DNA of 32,152 nucleotides from Alphaproteobacteria bacterium (GTDB lineage Bacteria; Pseudomonadota; Alphaproteobacteria; Caulobacterales; Caulobacteraceae), in NCBI GenBank assembly GCA_018895795.1, contig JAHINZ010000425.1, positions 1 through 32,152 on the forward strand, given 5' to 3'. How positions within the stretch are numbered: the first letter of the stretch is position 1; the number at the start of each line of letters is the position of its first letter. Shown here piece after piece: positions 7,328 to 15,422 of the stretch. The notes beneath the pieces are model-generated. The model was not told the origin of the DNA. It did not search any database and worked only from the letters and a program-made list of their open reading frames with translations. The position numbers were made by a program, and so were the translations under genes.

Positions 7328-10237
7328 ATGACCGACACCGCCGCCCCCGCCGATTCCGCGCCCGATCACGCTCACGTCCAGACCCTGACCCAGGACGGTC
7401 CGACGATCCGGCTGTTTCTGGTCGACGGCTCGGCCTATCTGTTTCGCGCCTATCACGCCCTGCCGCCCCTGACCCGCAAGAGCGACGGCCTGCCGGTCGG
7501 GGCGGTGCAGGGCTTCTGCAACATGCTGTGGAAGCTGTTGCGTGACATGCAGGGCGACGCGCCCACCCACCTGGCGGTGATCTGGGACCATGCGGAGAAG
7601 ACCTTCCGCAACGACCTCTATGACAAGTACAAGGCCCACCGGCCGCCGGCGCCCGAGGACCTGATCCCGCAGTTCGCCCTGGTGCGCGAGGCGACCCGGG
7701 CCTTCGGCGTCCCGGCCATCGAACTGGCCGGCTATGAGGCCGATGACCTGATCGCCGCCTATGCCTGCAAGGCCCGCGACCTGGGCGGCGAGGCGGTGAT
7801 CGTCAGCTCCGACAAGGACCTGATGCAGCTGGTCGGCGACGGGGTGTCGATGTTCGATCCGATGAAGGGTCTGCGCATCGATCGCGAGCAGGTGTTCGAG
7901 AAGTTCGGCGTCTATCCCGAGCGGGTGGTCGACGTTCAAGCCCTGTGCGGCGACAGCGTCGACAATGTGCCCGGCGCCCCCGGCATCGGCATCAAGACCG
8001 CCGCCCAGCTGATCAATGACTATGGCGATCTGGACACCCTGCTGGCCCGGGCCGGCGAGATCAAGCAGCCCAAGCGCCGCGAGACCCTGATCGACTTCGC
8101 CGACCAGATCCGACTGTCGCGACGTCTGGTGCAGCTGGACTGCGACACGCCCCTGCCCGAGCCGATCGCCGACCTGACCGTGCGCGAGCCCGACAAGGAC
8201 GTCCTGGCCGCCTTCCTGGAGCTGATGGAGTTCCGCTCTTTGGCCCGCCGGGTCGGCGACGGCAACGCCGCGGCCGCGCCGCGCAGCCTGGATCGCGCCC
8301 CGGGCGCCGCGCCGGGCGCGCCGGTGGCCAGCGTCTCCTATGCCGGGGCCGCCGCCCGCGCCGCCGCCGCCCAGGTCGCCGAGCCGGCGGCCATCGACCA
8401 CGCGGCCTATGTCTCCGTGCGCGATATCGAGACGCTGCAGGCCTGGGTCGCCAAGGCGACGGCCAAGGGGATCGTGGCGTTCGACACCGAAACCGACGCC
8501 CTGTCCTCGGCCACCGCCGGCCTGTGCGGCGTGTCCCTGGCGATCACGCCGGGCGAGGCCTGCTACATCCCGGTCGGCCACTGCGAGAAGGACGGCCTGG
8601 CCCTGGAGGCCGCCGCCGACCTGGAACAGATCCCGCTCGACCAGGTCATCGCCGCGCTGAAGCCGCTGCTGGAAGATCCGGCGGTGCTGAAGATCGCCCA
8701 GAACGCCAAGTACGACATCGCCGTCCTGGCGCGTCACGGCATCGCGGTGTCGCCGATCGAGGACACCATGCTGATCAGCTATGTGCTGGAGGCGGGCCTG
8801 CACGGCCACGGCATGGACGAGCTGTCGGAGCTGTGGCTGGGCCACAAGCCGATCCCGTTCAAGCAGGTGGCCGGCTCGGGCAAGGGCCAGATCAGCTTCA
8901 AGCATGTGGGGCTGAACGAGGCCACGGCCTATGCCGCCGAGGACGCCGACGTCACCCTGCGGCTCTATAACGTCCTCAAGCCACGCCTGGCCCGCGAGGG
9001 TCTGCTGACCGTCTATGAAACCCTGGAGCGGCCGCTGCCGCCGGTGTTGGCGGCGATGGAGAACGCCGGCGTCCGCGTCGATCCCGACACCCTGCGCCGG
9101 CTGTCCAACGAGTTTTCGCTGCGCATGGCCGATTTCGAGGCCCGGGCCCAGGCCCTGGTCGGGCGGCCGTTCAATCTGGGCAGCCCCAAACAGATCGGCG
9201 ATGTGCTGTTTGGCGAAATGGCCCTGAAGGGCGGCAAGAAGACCGCCACCGGCCAATGGTCGACCGACAGCGATGTGCTCGAAGCCCTGGCCCTGGAGCA
9301 TGAGCTGCCGCGCGTGCTGCTGGACTGGCGCCAGCTGTCCAAGCTGAAGGGCACCTATACCGACAACCTGATCGCGGCGATCGCGCCGTCGACGGGCCGG
9401 GTCCACACCTCCTACGCCCTGGCCGCCACCACGACGGGGCGATTGTCGTCGTCCGATCCCAACCTGCAGAACATCCCGATCCGCACCGAGGAAGGCCGCA
9501 AGATCCGCAAGGCCTTCATCGCGGGTCCCGGCAATGTGCTGATCAGCGCCGACTACAGCCAGATCGAGCTGCGCCTGCTGGCCCATATCGGCGACATTCC
9601 GCAGCTGAAGAAGGCCTTCCAGGACGGTCTGGACATCCACGCCATGACCGCCTCTGAGATGTTCGGCGTGCCGATCGAGGGCATGCCCAGCGACGTGCGT
9701 CGGCGGGCCAAGGCGATCAATTTCGGCATCGTCTACGGCATCAGCGCCTTTGGCCTGGCCAACCAGCTGGGCATCGGCCAGGGCGAGGCCGGGGCCTATA
9801 TCAAGACCTATTTCGAGCGCTTCCCCGGCATCCAGGCCTATATGGACGCCACCAAGGCCTTCGTGCGCGAGCACGGCTATGTGACCACCATCTTCGGCCG
9901 CAAGATCAACATTCCCGAGGTCCACGCCAAGTCGGCCGCCATGCGGCAGTTCTCGGAGCGGGCGGCGATCAACGCCCCGATCCAGGGCGCGGCGGCCGAT
10001 GTGATGCGCCGGGCCATGGTGCGGATGCCGGGCGCCCTGAAGGCGGCCGGGCTGTCGGCCCGGATGCTGCTGCAGGTGCACGATGAACTGGTCTTCGAGG
10101 CCCCCGCCGATGAGGCCGAGGCCACCTGCGCCGTCGCCCGCCAGGTGATGGAAAACGCCGCCGAGCCGGCCGTGGCGATCGCCGTGCCGCTGACCGTCGA
10201 GGCCCGGGCCGCGCTCAACTGGGACGAGGCCCACTGA
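7328..10237 (+). CDS. polA: DNA polymerase I
   Basis: A 969-residue three-domain PolA for repair and Okazaki-fragment processing. The 5' nuclease domain begins at about residue 26 (IRLFLVDGSAYLFRAYHALP) and includes YEADDLIA and VIVSSDKDLMQLV. An Ala-rich linker follows. The 3'-5' exonuclease keeps its acidic residues (FDTETD, Asp386/Glu388; YAAEDADVTLRLY), so proofreading is expected. The polymerase domain has TTTGRLSSSDPNLQNIP, motif A ISADYSQIELRLLAHIGD (Asp742), the O-helix RRRAKAINFGIVYGIS and motif C LLQVHDELVFEAP (Asp919). I use ATG 7328; a frame extending back to 7088 is intergenic Arg/Gly-rich sequence. An extra 25 or so residues precede the nuclease domain. Confidence 0.97.
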   Translation: MTDTAAPADSAPDHAHVQTLTQDGPTIRLFLVDGSAYLFRAYHALPPLTRKSDGLPVGAVQGFCNMLWKLLRDMQGDAPTHLAVIWDHAEKTFRNDLYDKYKAHRPPAPEDLIPQFALVREATRAFGVPAIELAGYEADDLIAAYACKARDLGGEAVIVSSDKDLMQLVGDGVSMFDPMKGLRIDREQVFEKFGVYPERVVDVQALCGDSVDNVPGAPGIGIKTAAQLINDYGDLDTLLARAGEIKQPKRRETLIDFADQIRLSRRLVQLDCDTPLPEPIADLTVREPDKDVLAAFLELMEFRSLARRVGDGNAAAAPRSLDRAPGAAPGAPVASVSYAGAAARAAAAQVAEPAAIDHAAYVSVRDIETLQAWVAKATAKGIVAFDTETDALSSATAGLCGVSLAITPGEACYIPVGHCEKDGLALEAAADLEQIPLDQVIAALKPLLEDPAVLKIAQNAKYDIAVLARHGIAVSPIEDTMLISYVLEAGLHGHGMDELSELWLGHKPIPFKQVAGSGKGQISFKHVGLNEATAYAAEDADVTLRLYNVLKPRLAREGLLTVYETLERPLPPVLAAMENAGVRVDPDTLRRLSNEFSLRMADFEARAQALVGRPFNLGSPKQIGDVLFGEMALKGGKKTATGQWSTDSDVLEALALEHELPRVLLDWRQLSKLKGTYTDNLIAAIAPSTGRVHTSYALAATTTGRLSSSDPNLQNIPIRTEEGRKIRKAFIAGPGNVLISADYSQIELRLLAHIGDIPQLKKAFQDGLDIHAMTASEMFGVPIEGMPSDVRRRAKAINFGIVYGISAFGLANQLGIGQGEAGAYIKTYFERFPGIQAYMDATKAFVREHGYVTTIFGRKINIPEVHAKSAAMRQFSERAAINAPIQGAAADVMRRAMVRMPGALKAAGLSARMLLQVHDELVFEAPADEAEATCAVARQVMENAAEPAVAIAVPLTVEARAALNWDEAH

Positions 10238-10242
10238 TCGAA

Positions 10243-10266
10243 ACAGGGGCGGAAGCGCCGCCCTGT
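10243..10266 (+). terminator. Hairpin after polA
   Basis: ACAGGG (10243-10248) and CCCTGT (10261-10266) pair, with further CGG/CCG pairing inside and one bulged base, starting 6 bases past the polA stop. There is no U-tract. The remaining 130 or so bases before the chemoreceptor gene must hold its promoter; I could not assign -35/-10 boxes. Confidence 0.4.
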
Positions 10267-10404
10267 GACACTTCGCCACGGTAAGGTTAACCCGGTGGAA
10301 AGCCGGGGGCTCGCACATTCCGGATCGGCGTCAGTTCCAAAATCCAGAGGCTAAAGACCTCTATTCTTTGGGGTTTTGCGCCTTAAAATATCTGGAGGCG
10401 GACT

Positions 10405-12330
10405 GTGTCGTTTGGCGATCTGAAAATTCCCCACAAGTTGATGGCGGTCTTCGCCGTCATGCTTGCGACGATCATGCTGATGGGCGGCGCGCTGCTGGCC
10501 AACAAGGTGGTCTATGAGCAGTCGGTGGGCCGAACGGGCCGCGCCTATGAGTCGTTGCGCGCCGCCGACACCGCCGCCTTCCGCCTGACCCGTCAGGAGA
10601 ACTCGCTGCGCGGGTTCCTGCTGTCGGCCGACCCCTACTATGTCGAGCGCCTGGAAAAGGCTCACAAGCCCAAGTTCCTGGCGGCGCTCAAGCAGTTGCG
10701 CGAGCTCGCGGACGGCAATGCCGAGGATCTGGCCCGGATCGCCGCAGTCGAGGCCGCTTACGCCAATTTCCGCGCGGTCGCCATCGAGCCCGGCGAGGCG
10801 CTCGGCGCCGATCCGCTGACCCGGCCGCAGGCCATCGATCTGGTGCGCAACGACGGCGTCGCCGACAAGGCCGTGACGCCGGTCGAGGACGCCATCGAGG
10901 CGATCGTCAAGAATTTCGAAGATATCCTGGCCACCGAGGCCGCCGCCCAGAAGAAGGCCTCGACCGTCTCGACCCTGACCCTGGCCGTCGGCATCCTGAT
11001 CACCGTGGCCATCGCTCTGGGCGGGGGGCTGCTGCTGAGCGGCGCGATCGCCGGGCCGGTCGCCGCCATGACCGCCGCCATGCGTCGCCTGGCGGCGGGC
11101 GACAATACGATCGAGGTTCCGGCCGCCGGCCGCAAGGACGAGATCGGCCAGATGGCCGCCGCCGTCACCCACTTCAAGGAAGCCGCGATCGCCAAGGCGC
11201 GGCTGGAAAGCGACTCGGCCAGCCAGCGTACGCTCACCGAGCGCGAGCGGGTGGAACGCGAGGCTGACAAGGCCGCCGACGCCGAGGCCGACGCCGCCGC
11301 GTTCGGCGCCCTGGCCCAGGCCCTGGACCGTCTGGCCAGCGGCGACCTGACCCACCGCATCTCGGTCGATTTCGCCCCCAAGGCCCAGCAGCTGAAGACC
11401 GACTTCAACGCCGCCGCCGGTCGCCTGCAAGATGCGATGAAGAGCATCGCGGTGACGACCAACGGCGTCAGCGCCGGCGCCGACGACATCGCCCGGGCCT
11501 CCGACGACCTGGCGCGCCGCACCGAGCAGCAGGCCGCCAGCCTGGAAGAGACCGCCGCCGCCCTCGACCAGATCACCGCCACGGTCCGCCGCACGGCCGC
11601 CGGCGCCAAGGAGGCGTCCGACGTGGTGGCCACCGCGCGCGGCGACGCCCAGCGTTCGGGCGAGATCGTCAGCCAGGCCGTCACCGCCATGACGGCGATC
11701 GAGGGCTCTTCGCAACAGGTCAGCCAGATCATCGGGGTGATCGACGAGATCGCCTTCCAGACCAATCTTCTGGCCCTCAACGCCGGCGTCGAAGCCGCGC
11801 GGGCCGGGGAGGCCGGTCGCGGCTTCGCGGTGGTCGCCCAGGAGGTGCGGGCCCTGGCTCAGCGCTCGGCCGACGCCGCCAAGGAGATCAAGATCCTGAT
11901 CTCGACCTCGACCCAGCAGGTCGGCGCGGGCGTCAGCCTGGTGGGCCAGACCGGCGAGGCCCTGCAGCGTATTGTCGAGCAGGTCGCCTCGATCAACGCC
12001 CTGGTCACCGAGATCGCCGCCTCGGCCAACGAGCAGTCCACCGGCCTGCATGAGGTCAATATCGCCGTCAACCAGATGGACCAGGTGGTGCAGCAGAACG
12101 CCGCCATGGTCGAGCAGGCCACCGCCGCCACCCACGCCCTGAAGGGCGAGGCCGGGGAGCTGGCCGGTCTGGTCGGCCGGTTCAAGGTCGTCGAGGGCGG
12201 CGCCCAGGCGACCGCGCGACCCGCCCCGGTCCAGGCCCCGGCCCCGCTCCGCGCCCGTCCTGTCGCCGCCGTTCAATCGAACCGCGGCGGGACCGCGGTG
12301 GCGATGAAAGAGACCTGGGAAGAGTTCTGA
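10405..12330 (+). CDS. Methyl-accepting chemotaxis protein
   Basis: A 641-residue transmembrane chemoreceptor. TM1 is at about 11-33 and TM2 at 190-214, bounding a helical periplasmic sensor (RLTRQENSLRGFLLSADPYY is like a CHASE3/four-helix-bundle sensor). HAMP 1 follows at about 215-268 (MRRLAAGDNTIEVP), then a charged linker and a second HAMP-like unit at about 300-346 (LDRLASGDLTHRIS). The signalling hairpin tip is IDEIAFQTNLLALNAGVEAARAG (446-468), the CheA/CheW contact. The last residues TWEEF resemble the xWxxF CheR/CheB docking pentapeptide. Start is GTG 10405 with GGAGG six bases upstream. No other chemotaxis gene lies nearby, so it is an orphan receptor with unknown ligand. Confidence 0.93.
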   Translation: MSFGDLKIPHKLMAVFAVMLATIMLMGGALLANKVVYEQSVGRTGRAYESLRAADTAAFRLTRQENSLRGFLLSADPYYVERLEKAHKPKFLAALKQLRELADGNAEDLARIAAVEAAYANFRAVAIEPGEALGADPLTRPQAIDLVRNDGVADKAVTPVEDAIEAIVKNFEDILATEAAAQKKASTVSTLTLAVGILITVAIALGGGLLLSGAIAGPVAAMTAAMRRLAAGDNTIEVPAAGRKDEIGQMAAAVTHFKEAAIAKARLESDSASQRTLTERERVEREADKAADAEADAAAFGALAQALDRLASGDLTHRISVDFAPKAQQLKTDFNAAAGRLQDAMKSIAVTTNGVSAGADDIARASDDLARRTEQQAASLEETAAALDQITATVRRTAAGAKEASDVVATARGDAQRSGEIVSQAVTAMTAIEGSSQQVSQIIGVIDEIAFQTNLLALNAGVEAARAGEAGRGFAVVAQEVRALAQRSADAAKEIKILISTSTQQVGAGVSLVGQTGEALQRIVEQVASINALVTEIAASANEQSTGLHEVNIAVNQMDQVVQQNAAMVEQATAATHALKGEAGELAGLVGRFKVVEGGAQATARPAPVQAPAPLRARPVAAVQSNRGGTAVAMKETWEEF

Positions 12331-12332
12331 CG

Positions 12333-12367
12333 GGCGGCCCCAGGCCGAGCGGCCCGCAGCGGCCGCC
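12333..12367. terminator. Hairpin between converging genes
   Basis: GGCGGCC (12333-12339) and GGCCGCC (12361-12367) are perfect arms, with another GGCC/GGCC pair inside. It fills the 42-base gap between the chemoreceptor stop and the stop of the minus-strand gene at 12373, fitting a shared bidirectional terminator. Confidence 0.4.
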
Positions 12368-12372
12368 GCGCC

Positions 12373-12582
12373 CTAGGGGTGGGTCTCCTCCCCGCCGACC
12401 TCATCGCGGAAAATGACCGCCAACTGGTCGTCGTCGTCGAACAGTTCGGCCCGGGTGGCGGCGGCGTGTTCGCGCATCAAGCGGCGACACAGCCTCTGGG
12501 CCTCACCCAGGGTCTGACAGGCCAGCGCCTCCATATGGGGGACGTCCGAGCCGTGTGAATAGACATAGCAAAAGAAGTTCAT
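12373..12582 (-). CDS. Small cytoplasmic protein, unknown function
   Basis: A 69-residue protein (MNFFCYVYSHGSDVPHMEAL...), with a short beta-strand start, an amphipathic helix (TLGEAQRLCRRLMREHAAA) and an acidic loop (FDDDDQLAVIFRDE). The strand-helix-strand layout loosely recalls small DUF6894-like proteins, but I cannot assign a family with confidence. An in-frame ATG at 12621 would give 82 residues (MTSRSAIRELEPG first); neither start has a well-spaced ribosome-binding site. There is no signal peptide or membrane segment. It faces the chemoreceptor gene tail to tail. Confidence 0.55.
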   Translation of the reverse strand: MNFFCYVYSHGSDVPHMEALACQTLGEAQRLCRRLMREHAAATRAELFDDDDQLAVIFRDEVGGEETHP

Positions 12583-12821
12583 ACCGGGTTCCAGCTCCCG
12601 GATCGCGGATCGGGACGTCATCGACCGGCACCCTAGCGCCGCCGTCACAGGGCGCTGTCCGGTAGCCGACACTTCGCCCCGCCGCCGATGCAAAACGCCG
12701 AGGCGGGGAAGAGGTTGCTCGGCTCCACGCGCCAACGCGAGCCCACCTCGGCGATTGTCTTGAGGATGAAGGGGCGGCCTGTCGTCCCATAATGGGAATT
12801 GGCGAAATCAGGAGAGCGGGC

Positions 12822-13226
12822 ATGGATGTTTCTAGCGTGGGCGCCATGACGCCGCATGCCGTTTCGGGCGCCAGCTGGGGCGGTCCCCCGCAGCAGAAGA
12901 TGTCAAACCTGTTCGCCGCGATCGATACGGCGGGCGTGGGCAGCATCACCCAGCCCCAGCTGGCGCAAGCCTTTCAGACCCACAAGCCCCCGGTCGTGTT
13001 CCAGCAGCAGGGCCCAGCCGCCATATTCGCCAAACTGGATCCCAAGACCACGGGCAGCGTCTCCAAAGAGGATTTCATCACCGGCATGACCGAGCTGATG
13101 GTCTCGTTGAGAGCCGCTCCCGTCGCCGCCGCCGCGACCCCGAAGCCGGAGGCGACGCTGGCCAAGGCCGCGACCGTCCTGGGCGAGCTCGGCGCGCCGG
13201 GATCGATCCTAAACCAGAAGGTTTGA
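12822..13226 (+). CDS. EF-hand-like protein with degenerate loops
   Basis: A 134-residue protein (MDVSSVGAMTPHAVSGASWG...). Two EF-hand-like helix-loop-helix units are visible: FAAIDTAGVGSITQPQLAQAF and FAKLDPKTTGSVSKEDFITGM. Both keep Asp at loop position 1 and Gly at position 6. Positions 3 and 5 are Ala/Val in the first and Lys/Thr in the second, and position 12 is Gln in the first and Asp in the second, so calcium binding is doubtful. The N terminus is Ser/Gly/Met-rich, without a clear signal peptide. AGGAGAG at 12810-12816 supports ATG 12822 over an upstream frame start at 12792. The last 18 bases overlap the convergent apbE. Confidence 0.75.
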   Translation: MDVSSVGAMTPHAVSGASWGGPPQQKMSNLFAAIDTAGVGSITQPQLAQAFQTHKPPVVFQQQGPAAIFAKLDPKTTGSVSKEDFITGMTELMVSLRAAPVAAAATPKPEATLAKAATVLGELGAPGSILNQKV

Positions 13227-14183
13227 GCGCAGACCCGGGCTGGCGTCGCAGACCTGGGCGTTGTCGACCAGGAGGTGCTCCACGCCCAACGCCGCGAGCC
13301 AGCGTCCCGCGTCGGGACCCATTACCAGGGCGGCGGTCGCCAGCGCGCCGGCGTTGAGGCAGTCATCGGCCAGGACGGTGACCGAGCAGACGCCCCGCGC
13401 CGGCCAGCCCGTCCTGGGATCCAGGATGTGGCCATAGCGCCGGCCCGCGACCTCCATGAATCGCTCATAGTCGCCGCTGGTGGCCAGGGCGCCGCGCCAC
13501 AGCGGGACCTTGGCGACCAGGGCGTCCGGACGGCGCGGGTGGCGGACGCCGATGATCCATGGCCAGCCGTCCGGTTGCGGGCCGATGACCCGGATGTCGC
13601 CGGCGAGATCGACATAGCCTGAAAGCGCGCCCAGCGCTTGGCAGACCTCCGCGGCGCGGTCCGCCGCGTATTCCTTGCCCAGTCCGCCAAGATCCAGCGC
13701 CAGGCCCGACCTGGCGAAGGTGAGCCGGTCGCCGTCGAGGTCGACCTGCTCCAGACCCACGTTCGGCAGCAGCCGCGCCAAGGCCTCCGGCGTAGGTAAC
13801 GTGCAGGTCTCGAAATTCCAGGCCGAGCGCAGCACGCCGGAGGTGATGTCGAACGCCCCGTCGGACTTGGCGAAGATGGCCTTGGCGTAGGCGATCAACC
13901 CCGCCGTCTCGGGATCCACCGTCAGGGTCCCGCCCGCCTGGGCTTGGCGATTGATCTCCGACAGCGCGCTGTCGGGGCGAAACCGCGAATAGCGCGCCTC
14001 GATCCGTCGGACCTCGGCCTCGGCCGCCAAGGCGATCGGCACAAGATCGCCATCGTCGCGCGCCGCCAGATGAACCGCGCAGTCGCAGCCCATGGCGAAG
14101 AATCCGTGGGTGAGGCCCCTCAAGGCTGCCTCGTCCCGCGCCGGGCCGTGCTGGACGGCTTGGCCCTGATCGATCCCGCGCAT
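13209..14183 (-). CDS. apbE: FAD:protein FMN transferase (ApbE family)
   Basis: A 324-residue ApbE-family enzyme. Members attach FMN covalently to a Thr/Ser of flavoproteins using FAD and Mg2+. Family segments in order are FFAMGCDCAVHL, RYSRFRPDSALSEINRQA, GAFDITSGVLRSAWNF, LALDLGGLGKEYAADRAAEV (usual D-x-GG-x-x-K), GYVDLAGDIRVIG, GALATSGDYERFM, GHILDPRTGWPA and SVTVLADDCLNAGALATAALVMG. The last motif has Gly where many members have a metal-binding Asp; I recall this as a trait of the DITSGVLR subgroup rather than damage. ATG 14183 is the best of weak start choices. No signal peptide or lipobox is evident, and no obvious target flavoprotein (Rnf/Nqr, NosR) is adjacent. Confidence 0.88.
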   Translation of the reverse strand: MRGIDQGQAVQHGPARDEAALRGLTHGFFAMGCDCAVHLAARDDGDLVPIALAAEAEVRRIEARYSRFRPDSALSEINRQAQAGGTLTVDPETAGLIAYAKAIFAKSDGAFDITSGVLRSAWNFETCTLPTPEALARLLPNVGLEQVDLDGDRLTFARSGLALDLGGLGKEYAADRAAEVCQALGALSGYVDLAGDIRVIGPQPDGWPWIIGVRHPRRPDALVAKVPLWRGALATSGDYERFMEVAGRRYGHILDPRTGWPARGVCSVTVLADDCLNAGALATAALVMGPDAGRWLAALGVEHLLVDNAQVCDASPGLRSNLLV

Positions 14184-14384
14184 GCCGTTCGCCCCGCCTC
14201 GGCGCTGATGTCGCCGCCGCCCCGGGAAGACGACGGGCCGCGCCGAGATCCTCAAGGCCGGGGGCCGGCGTGATCGGGCCGAACCCTCGGGATCGGCGCG
14301 CGCGGTCCGGGATCGGCGTCGATCCAAGCCACGTCCGGGCGGCCTGTCGTAACAGGGCCGCGCCGCGTCAAGGGTGTCTGGCTG

Positions 14385-14399
14385 AAAGCCCAAGGCTTT
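14385..14399 (-). terminator. Short hairpin downstream of tRNA-Ala
   Basis: AAAGCC-CAA-GGCTTT, a perfect 6-bp stem with a 3-base loop, lies about 19 bases past the 3' end of the tRNA gene on its strand. It is short and has no U-tract. The rest of 14184-14417 shows no gene I can support. Confidence 0.35.
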
Positions 14400-14417
14400 G
14401 AAGCGCTTGGAGGTCCT

Positions 14418-14493
14418 TGGTGGAGCCGAGGGGAATCGAACCCCTGACCTCCTCATTGCGAACGAGGCGCTCTACCATCTGAGCTACGGCCCC
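14418..14493 (-). tRNA. tRNA-Ala, anticodon CGC
   Basis: A complete 76-base cloverleaf reads on the minus strand from 14493 to 14418. The acceptor stem is GGGGCCG/CGGCTCC with the G3:U70 wobble pair that alanyl-tRNA synthetase recognises. The anticodon arm CCTCG-TTCGCAA-TGAGG gives anticodon CGC (codon GCG), and the T arm is AGGGG-TTCGATT-CCCCT. CCA is encoded at the 3' end. GCG is a common codon in a genome this GC-rich. Confidence 0.97.
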
Positions 14494-14607
14494 AAGGAAG
14501 CGCGGGAATAAGGCGGGGCGCGGTCCGCGTCAAGCGCCGCAGTTCGGCTTTGCTTGCATGGGCGGGCAAGGCGCGGCAAGAAGTCGAAGGACTCGGACAG
14601 GAAACCC

Positions 14608-14922
14608 ATGGCCGCCATTATCAACTTCGTCTTCTTCATCGCCGCCTCGCTGCTCAGCCTCCTGTGGTGGGCCATTATCATTTCGGCGGTCATGAGCTGG
14701 CTCGTCGCCTTCGACGTGATCAATCTGCGCAACCCGGCCATCTACCAGATCAGCACCTTCCTCGATCGGGTGACCGGGCCGGTGCTGCGGCCGTTCCAGA
14801 AGCTGATCCCGCCGATGGGCGGCGTCGACATCAGCGCGATCATCGTTTTGCTGATCATCACCGGCGTCCAGAACTACATCCTGCCGGCCCTGCACGTCGC
14901 GCTGCTGAACCTGCTGGGCTAG
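14608..14922 (+). CDS. YggT family membrane protein
   Basis: A 104-residue inner-membrane protein of the YggT family. Two hydrophobic regions flank the conserved centre: residues about 3-33 (IINFVFFIAASLLSLLWWAIIISAVMSW) and 72-104. Between them lies the signature NPAIYQISTFLDRVTGPVLRPFQKLIPP. YggT proteins are linked to cell-envelope, osmotic or division-related roles, and the exact function is unsettled. AGGA at 14599-14602 precedes ATG 14608; an upstream in-frame ATG at 14554 only adds Arg/Lys-rich leader sequence. Three bases separate it from the DUF167 gene, the usual YggT-YggU order. Confidence 0.92.
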   Translation: MAAIINFVFFIAASLLSLLWWAIIISAVMSWLVAFDVINLRNPAIYQISTFLDRVTGPVLRPFQKLIPPMGGVDISAIIVLLIITGVQNYILPALHVALLNLLG

Positions 14923-14925
14923 GCC

Positions 14926-15204
14926 GTGCTGCTGGCCGTCCGCCTGACCCCGCGCGGCGGGCGTGACGGGGCGGACGGCTGGGCGAACGACGCCGATGGC
15001 CGGCCCTATCTGAAGGTGCGGGTGGCCTGCCCGCCGGTCGAGGGCGAGGCCAACGCCGCCCTGATCGCCTTCATCGCCAAGAGCCTGCGCATCCCAAAAT
15101 CCGCCGTCCGGCTAGCGGCGGGGGCGACCGCGCGCGTCAAGCGCCTGGAGATCGACGGCGTCGACGAGGCGGATCTGGAGCGGGTCTTCGGCCCCCGCCC
15201 CTGA
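14926..15204 (+). CDS. DUF167/YggU family protein
   Basis: A 92-residue protein of the UPF0235/DUF167 family. Visible family features are the start LLAVRLTPRGGRDGADGW, YLKVRVACPPVEGEANAALIAFIAK (the conserved V-x-A-P-P-(V/E)-x-G-x-A-N) and LRIPKSAVRLAAGATARVKRLEI. Function is unknown; the fold is a small alpha/beta protein often encoded after yggT. Start is GTG 14926, three bases after yggT, with no separate ribosome-binding site, so translational coupling is likely. Confidence 0.9.
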   Translation: MLLAVRLTPRGGRDGADGWANDADGRPYLKVRVACPPVEGEANAALIAFIAKSLRIPKSAVRLAAGATARVKRLEIDGVDEADLERVFGPRP

Positions 15205-15212
15205 TTGCGACA

Positions 15213-15250
15213 AAGTGACGCGCCGATTGTCACTTGGGTATAATTTACCC
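15213..15250 (+). promoter_or_regulatory. Promoter with nested palindromes for the hybrid kinase
   Basis: A perfect TATAAT (15239-15244) stands out in this GC-rich genome. A plausible weak -35 (GTGACG, 15215-15220) lies 18 bases upstream. Overlapping the -35 is AAGTGAC-N9-GTCACTT (15213-15219, 15229-15235), and overlapping the -10 is GGGTA-TAATT-TACCC (15236-15250). Both are perfect inverted repeats placed where a repressor would compete with RNA polymerase. Inferred from sequence alone. Confidence 0.5.
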
Positions 15251-15260
15251 TGGACTACGG

Positions 15261-15284
15261 TTGTGGCGGTGGCGTCAGCCACAA
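15261..15284 (+). promoter_or_regulatory. Leader hairpin TTGTGGC/GCCACAA
   Basis: Perfect 7-base arms at 15261-15267 and 15278-15284 with a 10-base loop lie about 15 bases downstream of the predicted -10 box, in the 170-base leader before the kinase start codon. It could be a third operator in DNA or a stabilising RNA hairpin. Confidence 0.35.
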
Positions 15285-15422
15285 AAATTGCGCGTCCACG
15301 CCCTAAACTTCAGCGATCTGACCGTCGCGGGGCGGGAGGCGCTTCACGCCATCTTAGGTCTTCGGGACCAGACTTTGTTCAAGAACCGCAAGAACAGGGT
15401 CAACCAGGAGGCCCGGACGCTG

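Noticed and set aside
7223..10318. 1031-residue frame antisense to polA
   Set aside because: Low-complexity Gly/Arg/Gln composition typical of the antisense strand of GC-rich genes, with no domain visible; polA has all its motifs.
13209..14183. ApbE with Gly in place of the metal-binding Asp in the last motif, as a sign of inactivity
   Set aside because: Other motifs are intact, and I recall the same substitution in the DITSGVLR subgroup, so it is more likely a subgroup trait.
15234..15422. Upstream extension of the histidine kinase frame by 63 codons
   Set aside because: It begins within the predicted promoter palindromes and would be translated from the -10 region; no domain lies there.
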